The notes: generated from the sequence alone by a model not told the origin. Shown: positions 1-8,937, numbered from the stretch's first letter. The stretch is 64,000 bases of DNA from Flavobacteriales bacterium UBA7612 (GCA_002484335.1 DLJQ01000022.1:62001-126000); one strand, 5' to 3'. Program-made: numbers and translations.

Positions 1-62
1 CCTATTCCAGCCAATAAAAATGCAGCAATAGGCAAAACTGTTTGAAGTTTTAAATTTTTCAT
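1..62 (-). CDS. DUF6520-like small exported protein (N-terminal fragment)
   Basis: An ATG at 62-60 on the minus strand opens a frame that runs off the left edge. The 20 visible residues start MKNLKLQTVLPIAAFLLAGI, a short basic start followed by a hydrophobic stretch, as in a signal peptide. Small DUF6520 proteins of Bacteroidota begin this way and often sit beside MauE/DoxX membrane proteins, which is the gene just upstream here. The family assignment rests on N-terminus and context only; the rest of the gene lies outside the window. Confidence 0.5.
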   Translation of the reverse strand, partial: MKNLKLQTVLPIAAFLLAGI

Positions 63-119
63 TTTTGTAATTTTTTAAGTTAACCTACTATATTTTACAG
101 GTGTTCGGTTTTACTCCTG

Positions 120-133
120 CTATCGGCCGATAG
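120..133 (-). terminator. Short perfect palindrome after the MauE/DoxX gene
   Basis: CTATCGGCCGATAG is a perfect 14-base palindrome 11 bases past the stop of the MauE/DoxX gene. It could fold into a 5-bp stem with a GGCC loop. No clear T-tract follows on the minus strand, so it may be a weak terminator or a protein-binding palindrome. Confidence 0.3.
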
Positions 134-143
134 ATTATTTTAT

Positions 144-1610
144 TTACTGAGTATTTAATTCATAAATTACCAGTTGATAACCAATTATGGCATATAATTT
201 ATTTTCAATCACCATTAATTCATTCGCTTTCTGTCCTTTTATGTTATAGAGATAAAAACTGCCTTTATAAACTTGTTTTTCATAATCATAAATATCAATT
301 GCAGAAGCTTGTTTCCAAACCTGCTTGTCTTCAAACTGACCTTTTTTAGTTGAGTTTATATATAACAATCCATTGTCCACTGTAGCTAAACGATTTACAG
401 TACTATTAGGATTTAATAGCTTTTGTTTGTTATTAGTGGATACAACTTTTAATGGAGTAGTACGAGTTGTATCAATAGTTTTAGATGATGTATCCATTTT
501 TAGATTATCATCTGTTACAAAATATTGATTCTTATAATAGTAGACATATAGAAACTTATTTTTCTGTAAATCATAAAGTGGTATTCCATCTGTATCAAAA
601 ATACCATTGGTTTGATCATCAAGTAATGAATCGTTATGAGTTTCTTTAGTAAGACCATTCAAATCAAATTGAGCAATTACATTTCGTTTTTGTGTAAAAT
701 CTTGTTTTCTTACAAATAATTTATTGTTTGAAGAGCCTACAGCTTTAGAGAAATAAAGAGTTGGATCAGTGGAAAATACTGTTGCCTCCCAATTAGCTAT
801 ATTCCCTTTAAAAATAACAGGAACTGTACCGTCAACTAGATAAAAATTTGGATTGGAAATAAAAACTTTGACAGAACGAAAAGGAAAGTCATCACGATCA
901 ATTTTAATTCTAATATCCCTCGATTGGTAATTATCTAAATCAATTTCTGCTAAAGAAAGAGGCGCTAATCGATCTGCTAAATATAATTTATTGTTTGTGG
1001 AACCTATGAAATATTGTGTACTATTTTTGAGTGTATAGGTCTTTTTACGAATAACTAAATCTTTTAAATATTTACGAATAAAAGGATTTTGCTCAGTAAT
1101 TTTTGCTTCTGACTTTATAAATAACATGATGACGCTACCAGTGCTAAAAATACTAATTACAATAAACAATATAATGGAAGTAATTACTTTATTTTTAAAT
1201 GCATTTTGATCAAATAAGATTGCTATTACAGCTAATACTATAAAAAATAAATTAAAAATAAGATGTTCTGTCCAACCTAATTTTTCAAGAATACCACCAC
1301 AAGAACAAGGGATAAAGTCACTATAATTTAAAATAATATAGATATAAACTGTAAATGCTAACATTAGTCCATAAGAAGCAAATAATCCTATTTGCTGAGT
1401 TCTTTTTTGACAAAGTAAAAAGGCAATGATGAGTTCTGTTATAATGACAGCGTAAGATACAAATCCTGCATATGCGCTTAATAAAGGAGATTGAGCCAAT
1501 TGAATTTGGAAATTTTCAAAATCAATTAATTTGCTAAATGCTGCATAAACAAATAATACGATAAAAAGGTAGCAGATGAGTATTCTTAAAGTTGGAATTA
1601 GTTTTCTCAT
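144..1610 (-). CDS. MauE/DoxX family redox-associated membrane protein with large C-terminal domain
   Basis: The 488-residue protein has about five hydrophobic helices in residues 8-165, with a CSCGG motif at 102-106 between helices. It then has about 300 residues rich in beta-like, propeller-type repeats (190-488), probably on the periplasmic side. The helical half matches the MauE/DoxX family, whose members are tied to disulfide or redox maturation of partner proteins. The two closely spaced cysteines fit a redox role. The partner is unknown; the DUF6520-like protein downstream and the small protein upstream, all on this strand, are candidates. The start is the ATG at 1610. The long C-terminal extension is common in Bacteroidota versions, but its function is not established. 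Confidence 0.7.
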   Translation of the reverse strand: MRKLIPTLRILICYLFIVLFVYAAFSKLIDFENFQIQLAQSPLLSAYAGFVSYAVIITELIIAFLLCQKRTQQIGLFASYGLMLAFTVYIYIILNYSDFIPCSCGGILEKLGWTEHLIFNLFFIVLAVIAILFDQNAFKNKVITSIILFIVISIFSTGSVIMLFIKSEAKITEQNPFIRKYLKDLVIRKKTYTLKNSTQYFIGSTNNKLYLADRLAPLSLAEIDLDNYQSRDIRIKIDRDDFPFRSVKVFISNPNFYLVDGTVPVIFKGNIANWEATVFSTDPTLYFSKAVGSSNNKLFVRKQDFTQKRNVIAQFDLNGLTKETHNDSLLDDQTNGIFDTDGIPLYDLQKNKFLYVYYYKNQYFVTDDNLKMDTSSKTIDTTRTTPLKVVSTNNKQKLLNPNSTVNRLATVDNGLLYINSTKKGQFEDKQVWKQASAIDIYDYEKQVYKGSFYLYNIKGQKANELMVIENKLYAIIGYQLVIYELNTQ

Positions 1611-1645
1611 CTTTCATATTTAAACGTTATTTTTATATTTATTAA

Positions 1646-1912
1646 TCAATTGGTAATGAGTACCATTTTTTTTATATAAGGATCTTTATCTTTCGGTGGA
1701 TCAGTTTCATTCTCTTTTTCATTTTTTATTGATTCGAAATAACGTATACTATCTATTTCTATGAGAGAATCTTTTTGTTGTAAAATTGGTGAATTGATGG
1801 AGTTAAATTCCTCATCTTCTTGATTATTTATACATTGATAAAATAAGAAACTAACAGTACTAAGTAATAAAAGGTTTTTCGTGTTCATCGTTAATATTTT
1901 TAGATTATTCAT
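1646..1912 (-). CDS. Small possible lipoprotein, function unknown
   Basis: This is an 88-residue product. A second ATG at 1888 gives a more typical secretion signal (MNTKNLLLL...FLFYQC), so the real start may be residue 9. A cysteine at position 27 follows the hydrophobic stretch and could be the lipidated residue, though the FYQC context is a poor lipobox. The remainder is charged (acidic then Lys-rich). It lies 35 bases upstream of the MauE/DoxX gene on the same strand and is probably co-transcribed. I do not recognise a family. Confidence 0.5.
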   Translation of the reverse strand: MNNLKILTMNTKNLLLLSTVSFLFYQCINNQEDEEFNSINSPILQQKDSLIEIDSIRYFESIKNEKENETDPPKDKDPYIKKMVLITN

Positions 1913-2232
1913 TTTAGTAAAGTAAAATTAGGATTCATCACTACTTCAAAAGTTATATCATAAATTCAAAAATGTAAATGAAATGACGATTTTATAAATA
2001 CGTTGATCAATTATCTATAAAACACTTTATTACAGGTGTTTACGATTTGTTAAATTTTAGTGATTTTTCAGAATTTCACTATTTTGAGTAATATTTGAGC
2101 GTATCAGATTTATAAATTCACTTTTTGATTTATGAAAAAATAGGATAAAATCGATTTAGAATTATTGTAATTAAATAATAATAAGTAACTTACCTATGAT
2201 TCTACTGCTGTTTTCATTAAAAATTCAAGAAT
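1913..2232. other. Intergenic region between divergent genes
   Basis: These 320 AT-rich bases must contain the promoters of the small lipoprotein (minus) and the TPR-HTH regulator (plus). I see no convincing TAnnTTTG box, RNA gene or strong hairpin. Confidence 0.5.
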
Positions 2233-3888
2233 TTGAAAACATGTCTACATTTAACATTCAGATTTTTATTGCTTTGTTTAAACCCTAAAGAAGTTTATTC
2301 CATTGACAATTTAAGTGCTCAGACAAATGATTATTTGGTTCAAAAAATTGATTCTTTTCAATTCGATAAAAATAATCCTAAAGTTTGGAGGTATATTAAT
2401 GCATACATATTAAAAGCAAAAATTCGAAAAGACAACGAAACTTTATTTTACGCATACAAGGAAGGAATCTATTTTTCAAATGACTATCATACTAAAGTAA
2501 AATACGCCGATAGTACGATTGTTATTGCTCAAAAAACTCGAGTAAATGATTTACTCATTCAAAGTTATTTATCGAAAGGAATGGTTCATTATCAATACAA
2601 GAAATTTCAACCTGCATTACAAAACTACTTATTAGCTGAGAAAAAGTTAAATAGTAAATCATCTAAATATTTATATCACAAAGTAATATTTAATCTTGCC
2701 TTAATTAAATTTCATTTGAAACAACTTAATGAGGCATATATCTTATTTCAGCGATGCTCCAGCTATTTTGAAAAAAACGCGTCAGATACTAATCATCAAA
2801 CATATTATTTAAATACGCTTTATTACATAACAAGTATTCTCCAATCTCAACAGAAATTTGATCTCGCAAGGCAACTTAGTCATGATGGGATCAAATTAAG
2901 TAAGCAAATGCAAGATTCTCATTTTATTCATTACTTTTCTTACCTTAGTGCAATCGATAAATATTTTGAAAAAGATTACAAGAATACCATTTCAATCTTA
3001 ACAAAAGAAATCCATTATTTAGAAAAACAACAGGATTTTAATACGCTCAGTAAAGTCTATTTTTATATTGGAAAATCATTTGAAAAATTAAACGATTATG
3101 AGAAATTAATTGAATATTTTCAAAAAGTTGACAAAATATTCAATCAAAACGAATTTCTAGATATTGAAATGCGACCAGTCTATGAAAGCTTAATTAACTA
3201 TTCTGAAAAAAAATCTCACTATGAGGATGAACTCTACTACATTAATCAACTACTCAAATTAGATCAGCTTACACATCAAAACTTTGAAAAATTATCTCCC
3301 GTTATTTTGAAAGAATATGATGTGAAAGAATTATTGAAATTGAAAAAAGAAGTAGAATTCAAACTTTACTTCTATCCAATTTTAGTGTTTAGTGTTATTT
3401 TAATAAGTTTTATTGGTCTATTCTATATTTATACTCATTTTTTCAAAAACAAATCAGTTCATAAAAACAAATCAATCAATCTAAAAACCACAGATATTCC
3501 AACCGAAATAGTTCTAGAGATATTAATTCAATTAGATCAATTTGAGGCGAAAGAATTATATCTGCAATCAACTTTAACACTTACACAATTAGCCAAATCT
3601 TTCAAAACAAATACGACTTATTTATCGCGTATCATTAATACACAAAAGGGAACAAATTTTTCAAATTATATCAACCAACTCAGAATAAATTATATTATGA
3701 ACCTACTTGAAAATAGTGAAAAATACCACAAACATTCTATAAGAGATTTATCAGAATTAGGTGGTTTTTCATCTGCACGACACTTTTCAGATGCTTTTTT
3801 TCAAGTAACATCACTACGACCGAATGATTTTATTAAACAATTAAAACATCGTATAAAATTGAATGAATTAAATAATAACAATTCTTAG
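2233..3888 (+). CDS. TPR-repeat membrane regulator with AraC-type HTH
   Basis: The 551-residue protein has a signal-like hydrophobic N-terminus, TPR-like helical repeats over about residues 70-360, one transmembrane helix near 377-402 and a C-terminal AraC-type HTH (about 435-540; ends with the pattern GGFSSARHFSDAFFQVTSLRPNDF). This is a common flavobacterial one-component design: TPRs sense in the periplasm and the HTH binds DNA in the cytoplasm. The frame has no ATG before the signal-like stretch, so TTG at 2233 is the only plausible start. It is divergent from the MauE/DoxX cluster, which may be its target. It converges on the topoisomerase-like gene with only 13 bases between stops. Confidence 0.75.
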   Translation: MKTCLHLTFRFLLLCLNPKEVYSIDNLSAQTNDYLVQKIDSFQFDKNNPKVWRYINAYILKAKIRKDNETLFYAYKEGIYFSNDYHTKVKYADSTIVIAQKTRVNDLLIQSYLSKGMVHYQYKKFQPALQNYLLAEKKLNSKSSKYLYHKVIFNLALIKFHLKQLNEAYILFQRCSSYFEKNASDTNHQTYYLNTLYYITSILQSQQKFDLARQLSHDGIKLSKQMQDSHFIHYFSYLSAIDKYFEKDYKNTISILTKEIHYLEKQQDFNTLSKVYFYIGKSFEKLNDYEKLIEYFQKVDKIFNQNEFLDIEMRPVYESLINYSEKKSHYEDELYYINQLLKLDQLTHQNFEKLSPVILKEYDVKELLKLKKEVEFKLYFYPILVFSVILISFIGLFYIYTHFFKNKSVHKNKSINLKTTDIPTEIVLEILIQLDQFEAKELYLQSTLTLTQLAKSFKTNTTYLSRIINTQKGTNFSNYINQLRINYIMNLLENSEKYHKHSIRDLSELGGFSSARHFSDAFFQVTSLRPNDFIKQLKHRIKLNELNNNNS

Positions 3889-3901
3889 TACAAAAGACTT
3901 T

Positions 3902-5194
3902 CTACTTCTTATTCTCAATAATAAATAGACTTTCCATTTTCTCATTCAAAGCAATAAAAGCATTAAACTTTTTTCCTGACCTACTTTGCATTCCTTTAAT
4001 AAGCGAAGTTTTTCCTATATTAATTAAATTTTCAATCTCCTTAATAGAAATTAAAACTCCACAAAATGTTCTAAATAGCATCCAATTACAAGACGTAGTT
4101 GAACATCTAATTTTCTTTTCATTAATAATTAAGTGCTTATTGTTACATTTTGGACAATTTAGTTTTGGATAGTTTACAGGTAAGATAGGATTTGCTTTAG
4201 CTTTACTTTTTAAATGCTCATAAAATTTTAATCCCTTTTTTGTAGGAAGTAAGAATTTATTCTTTCTTACAATATATTTTTTAGTCAATAGCTTCTTAAT
4301 TCCTTTTTCTGAAACTTCCATTGCTATTAATAAATCTACTTCTGTATACAATTTTGGAGGCTTAGTTCTCTTTTTTAAGAGTACAAATTCCTTTACTTTT
4401 AATTCATCATCATTTTTAAAAGACGGTAAATCTTGTTTTATTTCAGTTTCTTCTGAAAAATTTCCTTGAATAGCTCGCCAACCAGCTTCTATAATTTTAC
4501 AACTTTTAGAAGAAAATTTATGTTGTAATATTTCCAATTCAATTGTTGTCATTTCTTTGATACATGGTTTAGAAATTGATTCTAAAAACCTAAAAGCAAT
4601 CATCTGGTAGATAATTGTTTCTTTGATTGATAAAGCTGAAGGAATTCTTTTTGTAATAAGTAACCCATGGTGCTCAATTAATTTTAGATTATTTACAATT
4701 TTCTTATTAAAGAATCTCCTTTTTAAATTACTTACAGCTTTTTTATACTTCTCTCTTTCTTGAAGGATTCGAACAAGATTTGGAATCTCATTCCATAAAT
4801 CTTCTGAAATAAATTTGTTTTCAGTTCTAGGAAATGTAATAAACTTCTTTTCATAAAGACTTTGTGCAATGCTTAAAGTTTCTTCTGGGGTGAAATTAAA
4901 CTCTTCATTAGCCTTTTTCTGTAAATCAATCAAATTAAAAAGTAGAGGAGATTCTTCTACTACTTTTTTGATTTCTACAGCTAATACTTCAGTTTTTCCT
5001 ATTCGCTCAACTAACTTTAAAATATTCTTTATTTCTTTTTCTGTATCACACTTAAATTTAGATACACTTTTAAATTCTATAAATGCTTTAATATGTAAGA
5101 GCTCTAATTGAAAATACGTTTCTTCTTTAAAGTTAATATGTTCTAAATAACGTTCACAGATAAGTTTTAATTCAGGAATTCGTTCAGCTTTCAT
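3902..5194 (-). CDS. Truncated type IA topoisomerase, Exc-like excision protein
   Basis: The 430 residues match the core of TopB/TopA-type enzymes from domain II onward: an ERIPELKLICERYLE-like region near the start, PLLFNLIDLQKKAN at 83-96, the active-site region at 112-128, and a C-terminal zinc-ribbon (CPKC...C...C) followed by a topo C-repeat-like segment. The N-terminal Toprim domain is absent. The catalytic tyrosine of the usual TYPRT motif is phenylalanine here (FPRT, F121; codon TTT at 4834-4832). It lies in an excision module downstream of a DUF3945 gene, the place of exc in CTnDOT-type elements. It cannot be an active topoisomerase by known chemistry. Either it is a structural excision factor or it is decaying. 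Confidence 0.75.
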   Translation of the reverse strand: MKAERIPELKLICERYLEHINFKEETYFQLELLHIKAFIEFKSVSKFKCDTEKEIKNILKLVERIGKTEVLAVEIKKVVEESPLLFNLIDLQKKANEEFNFTPEETLSIAQSLYEKKFITFPRTENKFISEDLWNEIPNLVRILQEREKYKKAVSNLKRRFFNKKIVNNLKLIEHHGLLITKRIPSALSIKETIIYQMIAFRFLESISKPCIKEMTTIELEILQHKFSSKSCKIIEAGWRAIQGNFSEETEIKQDLPSFKNDDELKVKEFVLLKKRTKPPKLYTEVDLLIAMEVSEKGIKKLLTKKYIVRKNKFLLPTKKGLKFYEHLKSKAKANPILPVNYPKLNCPKCNNKHLIINEKKIRCSTTSCNWMLFRTFCGVLISIKEIENLINIGKTSLIKGMQSRSGKKFNAFIALNEKMESLFIIENKK

Positions 5195-5210
5195 GATAAT
5201 TAGTTTATAA

Positions 5211-6620
5211 TTACATTTTATGACGTTTCGATTTTACTGATTTTGAAACTTTTTCAACTGCTTTTTTATCTTCTTTGTTCTTTGGTGATTGTTGTTTTGG
5301 TTTCAATTCCTTTTGAAGATGTTTTGTAGATTCATTCGTCTTTCCTTTAGAATTTACAGCTACTTGTGTTTTATGTGCATCACTTGGTTGTGCAGTTTCT
5401 TTTAATTGGTTTGGAAATGAAAATTTAGTTTTTCCAGATTCTTTGTTGAATGTAATGTAACCTTGATAAGGTTGTCCTTTTTTATCTACTAATCCATCAA
5501 TATAAACTGTTTTACCGTCTTTAAAATCATTGTACTGTTCTTTCGAAAGTTCTTTGTTTCTAAATATTTTTGGCGCTTCAAAAGCTTCTTTTTGACTTTG
5601 TTTAGAATCTAAATTTTTATCAAATAAAAATTCTACATAGCGTTTATCTGCATTATACTGAACATAAGAAGAAAACTCTTTTCCTTTAGTTGAAGTCATT
5701 CCTTCAATCTTTAGTGGCTTTCCTTCTTTCAAGGTTTGTTTCTGCTTTTCATTTAACTTAACTCCTTTAATTTCATCAGGAATCTTTATGTATTCTGTTT
5801 TTAATGCAATCAGCTCATTTGTTAAGCGATCAATACTAATAATTGATGGAATTGTTTCTCCTGTTTTGGAATTAATTAAATTTACAACTCTACCCATATT
5901 TCTAGTATCCAAAAGATTCTTTTTATCTTCATCTGTGAATCGATGTCCAAAGAACTCGTAATTTAAATTAGGTTCTTTTCGAATACCATGTAAAGCAGGT
6001 ACAATTTTACTATCATCAGTTTGTTGTAGTGAAAGTCGAACATCTGTTCGAAGTATTGCTGATCCAAAATTTATACTAACTGGAATAAGTTGATTTGTTT
6101 TATAACCTTTTAATAATGGATCAAGTTGATTTAATTTCTCTAATCGTTCTTTACTTAATCCTAAATTGTTCATTGTTTCCCAATCAATTTGCTCTGAATC
6201 GAAACGGTATTCAGTTTTTTCTGTTTCCATATTATCTTTGTTTTTTAAATTACTATGCTCAAGTGAATCTGGTTTTATTTCATACTCATCGATATTTTTT
6301 TCACTTTCAGTAGAAGGTGATTTATAGTGATTTTGAATCTCTTTTGCTTTTTCTATCGCAATAGGAGCTGGTACTTTGAAGAAAGAAAAATTGGAAGGAT
6401 TCTTAAGTTGATTATAGAAATTTGAAAAAAAATTGGATAGAAAATCACCATGTTTATCTATTCGCATAAACTGGTTTTGATTTTTCTTTGTAGGTGAAAC
6501 AGTTTCCATTTGACCATTTTGATGAAGACTCTTCACTGCCTCAATCTTCATTCTTTCTTTATCCAATACCAGTAAAATATCTGATAATTGTGCTAAATTA
6601 TCTAGTTGATTATCACTCAT
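5211..6620 (-). CDS. DUF4099/DUF3945 domain protein of conjugative elements
   Basis: In this 469-residue protein, residues about 140-250 match the DUF4099 pattern (IDWETMNNLGLSKERLEKL...). Two DUF3945-like units follow (around KLNEKQKQTLKEGKPLKIEGM and LSKEQYNDFKDGKTVYIDGL), each with a KGK/KGQ turn and a short beta segment. The C-terminus is a Lys-rich tail. Genes of this type sit beside topoisomerase and Xis genes in Bacteroidota conjugative elements. The biochemical role is unknown. It ends 16 bases before the Exc-like gene on the same strand, so the two are probably one operon. Confidence 0.8.
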   Translation of the reverse strand: MSDNQLDNLAQLSDILLVLDKERMKIEAVKSLHQNGQMETVSPTKKNQNQFMRIDKHGDFLSNFFSNFYNQLKNPSNFSFFKVPAPIAIEKAKEIQNHYKSPSTESEKNIDEYEIKPDSLEHSNLKNKDNMETEKTEYRFDSEQIDWETMNNLGLSKERLEKLNQLDPLLKGYKTNQLIPVSINFGSAILRTDVRLSLQQTDDSKIVPALHGIRKEPNLNYEFFGHRFTDEDKKNLLDTRNMGRVVNLINSKTGETIPSIISIDRLTNELIALKTEYIKIPDEIKGVKLNEKQKQTLKEGKPLKIEGMTSTKGKEFSSYVQYNADKRYVEFLFDKNLDSKQSQKEAFEAPKIFRNKELSKEQYNDFKDGKTVYIDGLVDKKGQPYQGYITFNKESGKTKFSFPNQLKETAQPSDAHKTQVAVNSKGKTNESTKHLQKELKPKQQSPKNKEDKKAVEKVSKSVKSKRHKM

Positions 6621-6700
6621 TTTTATTATTTTTTAATGTTCATCGAAAATAATAGAATCATTCATGAGGTATTTTTTTTGGCTTTACTAGGCACATTCTG

Positions 6701-7009
6701 TCATTTTTTGTCTCTCCGATTAGAAGCTGAAGAATTAAAACTGTTTCGAATAAATTCATGAACATCGGATAGTTTGTAATATAATTTACCACTAATGGTA
6801 TAGTAAGGAAGTCTTCCTTCTGATCGGTATCGTTGTAAAGAGCGGTTACTAATTTTCAACATTTGAAGGATATCTTGATTATCCAGTAATTCTTCTCCAT
6901 CGATAGTGGTTTTACTTTTCTGAAAATCATTTATATTTTCACCAAGTAGATCAAGCCTTGTCATAAGACGCTCCATCCAAGCTAAAAATTCCATTCGATC
7001 AATATTCAT
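6701..7009 (-). CDS. Xis-like helix-turn-helix protein
   Basis: The 102-residue protein has a MerR/excisionase-type HTH at about 40-95 (LLDNQDILQMLKISNRSLQRYRSEGRLPYY...LSDVHEFI). It is preceded by a helical N-terminus of the kind found in CTnDOT Xis2d-type proteins. The inferred role is DNA bending at att sites during excision. It is the first gene of the run xis, DUF3945, exc-like. Two CCAATTGG palindromes lie in the 223 bases upstream, between it and rteC. Confidence 0.75.
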   Translation of the reverse strand: MNIDRMEFLAWMERLMTRLDLLGENINDFQKSKTTIDGEELLDNQDILQMLKISNRSLQRYRSEGRLPYYTISGKLYYKLSDVHEFIRNSFNSSASNRRDKK

Positions 7010-7079
7010 ATTAATTATTTTGAGTTAATAAATCTTAATACAAAATTGAATGATTAAAAATGTCTAATAAGCCAAGTTA

Positions 7080-7196
7080 TGCCAATTGGCAAGAGAGTTT
7101 ATTTTAGATATAAAAGAGAGTGAAATGCTGATTGATAGTAGAAAAAATGCTTTTTTTGAATAATTAATTTTCAATAAAACGTTTTACCAATTGGCA
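7080..7196. promoter_or_regulatory. Pair of CCAATTGG palindromes upstream of xis
   Basis: TGCCAATTGGCA (7080-7091) is a perfect 12-base palindrome. A second site, CCAATTGGCA (7187-7196), shares its core. Centres are about 105 bases apart in the gap between rteC and xis. The location suits an operator for the xis operon, possibly bound by RteC, which in CTnDOT activates the excision promoter from inverted half-sites. Confidence 0.4.
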
Positions 7197-7232
7197 TAGA
7201 TAATACTTAAGTATTTTTTAGAAAAATATGTT

Positions 7233-8084
7233 TTATAAATCCTTATCCATATATTCTTCTAACGAGATTTTTAGATAGTCTAAGAACATGGTTCGTGAGC
7301 CACTTCTGGATTTCATGCGATGAAAAGAATGATGAAGATCTCCAATAGGAACTTTAAATACTATTTGAAAAACTAAACTAATTTTTCGAATACCTATTTT
7401 ACCATGTGAAATTACACCTGAAGCATACAGTGCATAAATTAATTCAATAAGAGCATTTTTACTATCTGTCCACGATATATCTTTTTTGTTGTTTTCAGAA
7501 CTTAAAAGTAAGCCATCTACTTCTTCATCGGGATTTATCTTACTTAATAGATAAGAATATAATAATTCATTGGCTAAGATTCGAGCAATTTTGTAATCAT
7601 AAAAAGTAGAAAATTCAGGATCAATTTCAAACACTATACTATTGAGTCCATCATGATAATTGATATTACCTCGTCTAAAGTAAGTGCTATCTCTATCTTC
7701 TCGTCCAGAACGATAGTACCTATAAAAATCTGAATTACATATATGCTCTATAAAATCTCTTTTCAAATTAGCCAATTGTCTTGAAAAATATTTATTGTGC
7801 ATTTTTCCATCATGAAAAGGACAGGTTGTTTCGATTCGGTATACTTTATTGTAATAAATTAATTTACCAAGAATACTGGGTTTAATTTTCTTGAAAAAAT
7901 AAATTTCTTCCTCATGGCTTGCAAAACCTTTTTTTGCTGACAAACTTCTTAATTCATGTAATAAATTTTGTAAAAATGTAATCATTCGATAGGAATTGTC
8001 AATTGTATTTCCTGCTAATAACTCTACATTTTTCTCTTCAACTTGTATTTCATCCAATACATTGAAGTAAAAACTTTTCTCCAT
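7233..8084 (-). CDS. rteC: RteC-family excision regulator
   Basis: The 283-residue protein ends with the RteC domain pattern: WTDSKNALIELIYALYASGVI, a helical linker, then FHRMKSRSGSRTMFLDYLKISLEEYMD. The earlier CPFHDGKMHN and RYYRSG stretches are also typical. In CTnDOT-type elements RteC activates the excision operon. Here the xis-DUF3945-exc-like run follows directly on the same strand, so the regulatory order is kept although integrase and transfer genes are missing. Length is normal for the family. The rteA/rteB two-component genes that control rteC in CTnDOT are absent nearby. Confidence 0.8.
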   Translation of the reverse strand: MEKSFYFNVLDEIQVEEKNVELLAGNTIDNSYRMITFLQNLLHELRSLSAKKGFASHEEEIYFFKKIKPSILGKLIYYNKVYRIETTCPFHDGKMHNKYFSRQLANLKRDFIEHICNSDFYRYYRSGREDRDSTYFRRGNINYHDGLNSIVFEIDPEFSTFYDYKIARILANELLYSYLLSKINPDEEVDGLLLSSENNKKDISWTDSKNALIELIYALYASGVISHGKIGIRKISLVFQIVFKVPIGDLHHSFHRMKSRSGSRTMFLDYLKISLEEYMDKDL

Positions 8085-8357
8085 ATAAATTCTTTTTCGT
8101 GTTAATTAATCTAAACAACTTAAATGGTTTTACTGTTATACTTATATTGTTTAAATTGTTTTTTTTATCTATTTTATAGGAGATATAAACAGTAAATTGT
8201 GGAAAAGTTATAGTTTAAAACAAAGATCTTCACGAATTGTTTATATCAATTATATCTTCTCATCGGAAAATGAACGAAAAGAAGTACCAAATAATTTGGT
8301 TTTTAATCTATTCATTATTAGATGAAAAATATTTGTACTCAAATTAAAATTTATAGC

Positions 8358-8616
8358 ATGGATAGAATAACAAAAAGCGATCTTGAAGTACTGAGAAGAC
8401 AAATTGTATCAGATATTAATCATCTGTTAAACAAAAAAATTAAAGATTTCTAATAAAAATAAAGAATTCGAATGGTTAAGAAGTAAGGTTGTCAGGGAAT
8501 ATTTAAATATTTCTGCTGCTACTTTACAAAATCTTAGAATCTCTGGAAAAATTAGATCTAGAAAAATAATGGGTTCTTATTATTATAATAAACTTGACCT
8601 TGAAAATTTATTATAA
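8358..8616 (+). pseudogene. Frameshifted HTH gene of mobile-element type
   Basis: The ATG at 8358 opens MDRITKSDLEVLRRQIVSD... which stops at 8451. The next frame continues as EFEWLRSKVVREYLNISAA, then a second half ending YYYNKLDLENLL and a stop at 8614-8616. This second half is an HTH domain. Removing one A from the A7 run at 8433-8439 fuses both parts into one protein of about 85 residues, the usual size of such ICE-associated HTH proteins. It is therefore most likely broken by a slippage insertion, though a sequencing error or programmed slippage cannot be excluded. Confidence 0.65.
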
Positions 8617-8871
8617 TATAAAAAATAATGATAATAATCTGGAAAAATGGATTTATACTTAACATTAGAGCTTTTCAAAAAGAAGTTCAGCCCATAACTT
8701 TGTTCTAACATAATTCAACATTTTTAAGGTTATAAATGTCAAACTAAAAGTACTTTAAATCAAGGTGTTAAAATATATCACATGTTGATTTTCAAATTGT
8801 TATAATTCTATTCGTGACAATTTTTACTTATTTTAAAACTTGCCACCAACTTGCCATAAAACTTTTGAGAA

Positions 8872-8900
8872 TTTAGGAAGATTTTCAAAATCTTCCTAAA
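8872..8900. repeat. 14-bp perfect inverted repeat
   Basis: TTTAGGAAGATTTT (8872-8885) is followed one base later by its exact reverse complement. It has no clear T-tract on either strand. It could be a terminator remnant or a recombination/protein site at the edge of the ICE remnant. Confidence 0.5.
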
Positions 8901-8901
8901 T

Positions 8902-8937
8902 AAAAAAATCCTGAAAAATATTAATTTTGTAGGATTT
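8902..8937 (-). terminator. Intrinsic terminator after the hipA fragment
   Basis: On the minus strand AAATCCT and AGGATTT pair around an AT-rich loop, and a run of Ts follows (A7 at 8902-8908 on the plus strand). It starts 10 bases after the hipA-fragment stop. Confidence 0.5.

Noticed and set aside
98..2041. ACAGGTGTT repeated on both sides of the MauE/DoxX cluster
   Set aside because: Nine bases only, with different flanks. It is not enough for a shared site.
2233..2290. Frameshift at the start of the TPR-HTH gene
   Set aside because: An ATG at 2241 in another frame gives a short hydrophobic peptide, but the TTG frame already encodes a good signal-like stretch that runs into the TPR region. 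A frameshift is not needed.
3886..3901. att-like sequence shared with the mnmE 3' end
   Set aside because: TACAAAAGACTT resembles the mnmE end only loosely (one gap, few bases), as expected by chance in AT-rich DNA.
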